Positions 54,708 to 58,432 of a stretch of 58,432 bases of DNA are shown here, in pieces (positions within the stretch are counted from its first letter, which is position 1; every line of letters starts with the position of its first letter). The stretch is from an uncultured Spiribacter sp. (GTDB lineage: Bacteria; Pseudomonadota; Gammaproteobacteria; Nitrococcales; Nitrococcaceae). The stretch covers positions 1-58,432 of the forward strand of contig CALGDM010000027.1 in NCBI GenBank assembly GCA_937884605.1, read 5' to 3'. The position numbers and the translations under genes were made by a program. Under the pieces are notes generated by a model. It was not told the origin of the DNA and ran no database searches. It saw nothing but the letters and a program-made list of their open reading frames with translations.

Positions 54708-55250
54708 ATGCAACGAAGCAAAGACCTTGACGAAGTCTGCTACCCCTTCATCCACGAGACGTCTCCGCTGTGCGACTTCGAGGTCATCACCGACGAGCTC
54801 TGCGGCAATATCGGCGCCGCGCTATCGAGCCTGCGCGGGGAGATGACCGATCTGCACGCTGATCTGGACACGCTCCAACCCCTGGCCTTTCATCTGAATG
54901 GCTCGATCCGCGGGCGGCTGGCCATTCAGGAGGCCGATCTGACCTGGGCCAAGGCGCGCCTCGATCGCTACCGCCGCGAAGCCGACGGCCGCGCCGACGG
55001 GTTTGTCCTGCCCCGCGGCGAAGTGCCTGTCCCGTACCTCAACCTGGCTCGATCCGGCGCCAAGAAGGCGATCCGGCAGATGGTGCGCATCGAGGAAGCC
55101 GGCATCGAGGTGCCCGATCTGCTGCCGCGATTCTGCAACATCCTCTGCAACCTGTTTTTTGCGATGATCCTGGTGATCAATCAGCGCCGTGGCCACAGCG
55201 AGGTCGCGTTTGAGTCGAAGAGTTACGGCCCCAGGACGCGCAGCGACTGA
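54708..55250 (+). CDS. Cobalamin adenosyltransferase-like (PduO-type) protein, divergent
   Basis: The 180-residue all-helical-looking protein resembles the core of PduO-type ATP:cob(I)alamin adenosyltransferases. EVITDELCGNIGAALSSLRG sits where the family has the VDELNxxLG block, FVLPRGEVPVPYLNLARSGA matches FxLPGGxxxAAxLHxAR, and PRFCNILCNLFFAMILVINQ matches LNRLSDLLFxLAR. The usual N-terminal YTKTGDxGxT ATP loop is missing: the protein starts MQRSKDLDEVCYPFIHE. Location beside btuDCF supports a B12 role. The assignment is by pattern only. Its last 28 bases overlap btuD tail to tail. Confidence 0.6.
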   Translation: MQRSKDLDEVCYPFIHETSPLCDFEVITDELCGNIGAALSSLRGEMTDLHADLDTLQPLAFHLNGSIRGRLAIQEADLTWAKARLDRYRREADGRADGFVLPRGEVPVPYLNLARSGAKKAIRQMVRIEEAGIEVPDLLPRFCNILCNLFFAMILVINQRRGHSEVAFESKSYGPRTRSD

Positions 55251-55984
55251 AAAACCGGGCCGTGATCGGTGGACTGCAAAAACGCCTCGATATGGAAAAT
55301 GCGCGCCAGATTATCCGCGGTCAGCACCTCGACCGGCGCGCCATCGGCAACCACGCGCCGCTCGCCGATCAGAATCAGCCGTGTGCAGTGACGGGCCGCC
55401 AGGCCCAGATCATGCAGCGAGACAAGCACCGACCGACCGCTGTCGGCGATACCGGCGAAGGTCTGCATCGTGGTGATCTGATGAGCGGGATCCAGCCCGG
55501 CGATGGGCTCGTCCGCCATAATCATCGGCGTCTGCTGGGCCAGCGCACGGGCGATCAGGGCCCGAGTGCGCTCACCCGCTGACAGCCGTGTCACCGCCCG
55601 CTGCTCGAAACCTTCCAACCCCACCTGCCGGATCGCTGCGGCCACCTGCTCATGATCCTGCGCACTCGGGCGCTGACCCGGCATCCGATGCGGCATCCGT
55701 CCCAACATCACCAGCGCCTCGACGCTGATCGGCCAGGCAACGCTTCGATCCTGCGGCATCCAGGCGACGGTTCGGGCGCGGTTACGATCATCAAGCCCCG
55801 CCAGCGAGCAGTGACCCGATGCGGGAATGAGCCCCAGTGCCGCGCGCATCAGTGTGGTCTTACCGGCTCCGTTAGGGCCGATCAGCCCCACCAGCTCACC
55901 GGACTCGATGGTCAGGTTGACCCCCTCGAGTACCGGCCGGTCGCCCAGCGCGACGGTAAAATCCCGGCAGCTCAACTGACTCAT
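55223..55984 (-). CDS. btuD: Vitamin B12 ABC transporter ATPase
   Basis: The 253-residue ABC ATPase of the FecE/BtuD type has Walker A GPNGAGKTTLM near residue 36, signature LSAGERTRALIARAL, and Walker B PMIMADEPIAGLDP. It energises the BtuC permease. Its start overlaps the btuC stop by 4 bases, and it is the last gene of btuB-btuF-btuC-btuD as read on the minus strand. Substrate is inferred from the neighbours. Confidence 0.9.
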   Translation of the reverse strand: MSQLSCRDFTVALGDRPVLEGVNLTIESGELVGLIGPNGAGKTTLMRAALGLIPASGHCSLAGLDDRNRARTVAWMPQDRSVAWPISVEALVMLGRMPHRMPGQRPSAQDHEQVAAAIRQVGLEGFEQRAVTRLSAGERTRALIARALAQQTPMIMADEPIAGLDPAHQITTMQTFAGIADSGRSVLVSLHDLGLAARHCTRLILIGERRVVADGAPVEVLTADNLARIFHIEAFLQSTDHGPVFQSLRVLGP

Positions 55985-56964
55985 GCCAACTCCCGCCGGG
56001 TTTGATAGATCAGGTGCAGGAACAACGGCGCGCCGATCAGTGCGGTGACAACACCCAGCTTGAGATCGGAGGCCGGCAGTATGACCCGCACCCCGATATC
56101 CGCCAGCAACACCATCGCGGCTCCACCCAGCGCACTGCTGACCAGCAGCCGTCCGGGCATGGCCCCCACCCAGGGCCGGATCAGGTGCGGGACGACCAGT
56201 CCCACAAAACCAATGGTGCCGGCCACCGCCGTGCTCGCCCCCACCACCAGGGCCGAGCCAATGATCAGCCGCCAGCGTACCCGGCGCACCCGCATGCCCA
56301 TGGCCTCGGCGGCATCCTCGCCCAGCGTGATGGCGTCCAGCGGCCGACCCAGGGTTAGCAGCAGCGCCGCTCCCAGCAACACAAAGGGCAGTGCCAGCAG
56401 GACATGCTCCATGGACCGATCCGCCAGCGAGCCCATCATCCAGAAAACGATCTCGCTGGTGGCAAAGGGATTGGGGGAGAGGTTGAGCACCAGCGACACC
56501 AGCGCGCTGGCCAGCGCCGAGATAGCGATCCCCGCAAGGATCAGGCTAAGCGTGCCACCCTGACGGCCGGCCAGCAGGGTAATCAGCAGCACACCGATCA
56601 GCGCCCCGGCGAGGGCGGCCAACGGCAGCCCCAGCGGAAACCCGGCTGCCAGCCCGGTCTGAATGGCGAGCACGGCCCCCAGCGCCGCGCTGCCGGATAT
56701 CCCCAGCAGTCCCGGTTCAGCCAGCGGATTGCGCAGATAGCCCTGCATCGCCGCCCCCGAAAGGCCCAGGCTGGCCCCCACCATCACCGCAAGCAGCGCC
56801 CGGGGCAGACGGATCTCGCGCATCACCAGCGCCAGTGGTGTCTGATCACCCGACCAGAGCGCCTCAAGGCTGGTCAGCGGTCCAATCGGGGCCGGACCCA
56901 CCACGAGCGAGGCAATCACCAGCCCCACCAGCAGGATTATCAGGACGCTCAAAAGGCGTGTCAT
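55981..56964 (-). CDS. btuC: Vitamin B12 ABC transporter permease
   Basis: The 327-residue FecCD/BtuC-family permease has about ten helices: LRLPRALLAVMVGASLGLSG, GYLRNPLAEPGLLGISGSAA, TAVAGTIGFVGLVVPHLIRP and the final GAPLFLHLIYQTRRELA. It forms the inner-membrane channel. ATGA overlap with btuF upstream and with btuD downstream. Confidence 0.92.
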   Translation of the reverse strand: MTRLLSVLIILLVGLVIASLVVGPAPIGPLTSLEALWSGDQTPLALVMREIRLPRALLAVMVGASLGLSGAAMQGYLRNPLAEPGLLGISGSAALGAVLAIQTGLAAGFPLGLPLAALAGALIGVLLITLLAGRQGGTLSLILAGIAISALASALVSLVLNLSPNPFATSEIVFWMMGSLADRSMEHVLLALPFVLLGAALLLTLGRPLDAITLGEDAAEAMGMRVRRVRWRLIIGSALVVGASTAVAGTIGFVGLVVPHLIRPWVGAMPGRLLVSSALGGAAMVLLADIGVRVILPASDLKLGVVTALIGAPLFLHLIYQTRRELA

Positions 56965-57800
56965 AGCGACGCCAATCGCTCAACGGCATCGAGCACCTGC
57001 GGGATGCCGCACACCCAGTCGGCATTACCCAGACCGCGATGCACGCCGGCCGGCGCAATGGCATCGAGCACCGGATGGCGCATCACCGACTCGGCCCGGG
57101 AATGCCCCGGCCCGCGAGAACCGGTAATCACCCGCTCGGGCTGAGCCAGCGTCAGCTGCTCGAGGGGTAGATGGCCGCCACGCTCCACCCCCAGCTCCCC
57201 GGCGATATTATCGAGGCCGGCTGCCCGGACGATGGCGCCGATCAGGGTCCCGTCCCCTCGGGTATAGCCATTGGGAAAGTAGAGCGCCGTGTCGGCGGAC
57301 CGCCCCTCGCGGCCGGCCGCCCGAAGCGAGGCGAGCCGGCGGTCGAAGGCCTCTATCAGGGCATCTGCCCGTTGCGGACGGCCCAGCACCTCGCCCATCC
57401 GGCGCAGATTGCCACGCACATCATCCAGCGACGTCGCCGGCTCGAACACCGCCACGGGGATGTCGAGTCGCCGCAGCATGGACACCGTGGCGCCGGCACT
57501 GAACCGGCCGGCAATCACCTGATCGGGGGCCAGCAGATGGATCTCCTCGGCCCGACCATGGTTGGCCGGGTACTCCTGCGCCTGCTCGGCCATGGCGGAG
57601 TTCGCCGGATCCTGCGCCAGCGCCGACACCGAAATCAGCTGATCCGATCCGGCCACCAGCATGGCGAGCTGATCGGTACACAGGTTCATGGAGACAACGC
57701 GCTGGGGCGGGTCCTCAGCCGCCAGCACCGGCACCGCAAGGACAAGGACAGCCGGGATCACCACCCCGGCCAGCCAGCGCTTGAGCCGTTGGCCTACCAT
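56961..57800 (-). CDS. btuF: Periplasmic cobalamin-binding protein
   Basis: The 279-residue class III binding protein has a signal peptide (AGVVIPAVLVLAVPVLAAE), the RVVSMNLCTDQLAMLV N-lobe, LAPDQVIAG, and a C-lobe GYTRGDGTLIGAIVRAAGLD. It delivers the ligand to BtuCD. Its ATG overlaps the end of the btuB-like gene (ATGGTAG), so the four genes are cotranscribed. Siderophore or heme specificity is possible for this family, but the adjacent receptor and adenosyltransferase-like gene favour cobalamin. Confidence 0.88.
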   Translation of the reverse strand: MVGQRLKRWLAGVVIPAVLVLAVPVLAAEDPPQRVVSMNLCTDQLAMLVAGSDQLISVSALAQDPANSAMAEQAQEYPANHGRAEEIHLLAPDQVIAGRFSAGATVSMLRRLDIPVAVFEPATSLDDVRGNLRRMGEVLGRPQRADALIEAFDRRLASLRAAGREGRSADTALYFPNGYTRGDGTLIGAIVRAAGLDNIAGELGVERGGHLPLEQLTLAQPERVITGSRGPGHSRAESVMRHPVLDAIAPAGVHRGLGNADWVCGIPQVLDAVERLASL

Positions 57801-58090
57801 GAAGTGCGGATACCGACGAAGCCAGCCCGACCGCGGGTGGCATAGCCCCAGACCTCCTGATAATGCTCGTCAAAGGCATTGGTGACGCGGGCGGTGAGAT
57901 CGACGTGCTCGGTCAGGGAGTGAGTCGCCGCTAGGTTTACAACGGTGAAATTGGGTAGCTCTTTGGTCGGGCGATCATCTTTCCAGTTTTCGTTATCGAA
58001 AAGGTCGTCGACGTAGCGAACGTCGCCTGAGAGAGTTGTGACCTGATTAGGCAGTCGCCACGAACCCTTGAGTCCTAACTCATTCCGCGG
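57794..58090 (-). CDS. btuB: TonB-dependent receptor, BtuB-like, C-terminal end only
   Basis: About 98 C-terminal residues of an outer-membrane barrel are present: RRPRNELGLKGSW, then VRYVDDLFDNENWKD, LPNFTVVNLAATHSLTEHVD, RVTNAFDEHYQEVWGYATRG, and a C-terminal aromatic in GIRTSW as needed for barrel assembly. This is the receptor for the btuFCD system. Upstream of about 58090 the frame continues only as the antisense of unrelated DNA, so the real gene is cut by the join there and is not truncated by mutation. Confidence 0.8.
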   Translation of the reverse strand, partial: PRNELGLKGSWRLPNQVTTLSGDVRYVDDLFDNENWKDDRPTKELPNFTVVNLAATHSLTEHVDLTARVTNAFDEHYQEVWGYATRGRAGFVGIRTSW

Positions 58091-58432
58091 ACGCCGGATC
58101 TCGACGGGGAGGCCGAAACCGAATCGGTCGCCGAGTCGGTGCGCGAGCGCCTCGCGTCGCTTGACACGCTCGTGATGACCTACGAGTCGAGCGTGGCGGT
58201 GGACGGCGAGCAGTCGATGACCACGGAACGGCGGCTGTGGGCGGACTACGAGAACGACCGCGTCCGCACCGAGACCGAGACCGACCGGGTGGACGTGATC
58301 ACCGTCCACAACGAGAGCGGGACGTTGACCTACGATGTCGAGAACGAACAGGTCAACCGTATCGAGGGCGACGACTGGAGCGGTCCGGAGACCCCCGTCG
58401 ATCGGTTCTTCGGCGAGAGGGACCTCACATAC
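58082..58432 (+). CDS. Partial acidic protein of haloarchaeal style, foreign to the rest of the window
   Basis: From the join to the window end one frame stays open for about 116 codons without a start codon of its own (stop in frame at 58076-58078). The product (SVAESVRERLASLDTLVMTY, RVDVITVHNESGTLTYDVEN, QVNRIEGDDWSG) is very rich in Asp and Glu with few Lys. It resembles haloarchaeal LolA-like/outer-membrane-lipoprotein-sorting-type secreted proteins. The family call is tentative. The composition and the abrupt loss of btuB point to DNA of another organism. Confidence 0.55.
   Translation, partial: MPRTPDLDGEAETESVAESVRERLASLDTLVMTYESSVAVDGEQSMTTERRLWADYENDRVRTETETDRVDVITVHNESGTLTYDVENEQVNRIEGDDWSGPETPVDRFFGERDLTY

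Noticed and set aside
58091-58309. N-terminal extension of the BtuB-like frame
   Set aside because: The residues before RRPRNEL are antisense to the acidic foreign frame and lack any barrel pattern.

Overview
The window is almost entirely chromosomal DNA of a GC-rich gammaproteobacterium. Gene content and arrangements (PrlC, MlaA, three-gene PntAA/PntAB/PntB, PriA, ArgS, UbiK, ComM, FtsYEX-RpoH, RadC-CoaBC-Dut-AlgC-ArgB-PyrE) fit a halophile of the Ectothiorhodospiraceae/Spiribacter type. That assignment is inferred from protein style and gene set and was not tested by a search. Gene density is very high: ATGA overlaps and abutting convergent stops are common, and there is no intergenic gap above 300 bases.

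Layout. 1-862 is the 5' part of a mechanosensitive-channel-like gene on the minus strand. 1065-7610 holds PrlC, a SelD-associated-type FAD oxidoreductase, exonuclease III, a 2Fe-2S/FAD reductase, MlaA and an HNH nuclease. 7820-15883 holds transhydrogenase, an unknown protein, PriA, ArgS and a SPOR protein. 15894-18664 holds a beta-hydroxyacid dehydrogenase and the glnK-amtB nitrogen operon, with a readable sigma-54 promoter and NtrC-like site. 18763-24397 holds UbiK, ComM, a D-amino-acid dehydrogenase, a Kef-type antiporter and a cytochrome c5. 24504-25427 is a tRNA-Arg(CCG) followed by an 847-bp accessory islet that carries a YefM/YoeB toxin-antitoxin pair and ends in a 50-base repeat of the tRNA 3' part. 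25525-33868 holds an acetylpolyamine-amidohydrolase-like deacetylase, a possible small RNA, RdgC, a phaC-purE-purK cluster, RsmJ, an unknown zinc-finger-like protein, an RRM protein and CoaD. 33944-40786 holds RsmD, an M16 peptidase pair (one active, one not), FtsY-FtsE-FtsX and RpoH. 40796-53911 is largely biosynthesis: RadC, CoaBC, Dut, AlgC, a di-heme peroxidase, ArgB, an acyltransferase, PyrE, PEP carboxylase (frameshifted here, with a terminator-like hairpin in its leader), AmpG, TrxB and a glutaredoxin-like protein. 53866-58090 holds a second ExoIII-family enzyme and a vitamin B12 cluster: an adenosyltransferase-like protein, BtuD, BtuC, BtuF and the C-terminal end of a BtuB-like receptor.

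The last about 340 bases (58085-58432) do not belong with the rest. They encode a very acidic open frame in haloarchaeal style that abruptly replaces the rest of btuB, so this is most simply a chimeric assembly or cloning join with hypersaline community DNA.

No CRISPR array, rRNA, transposase, integrase or prophage was seen. The least ordinary items are the tRNA-bounded toxin-antitoxin islet, the ppc leader terminator, the candidate CUCCUCC-bearing small RNA, the cobalamin adenosyltransferase-like protein without the usual N-terminus, the CoaBC with a replaced catalytic-motif cysteine, and the chimeric right end.
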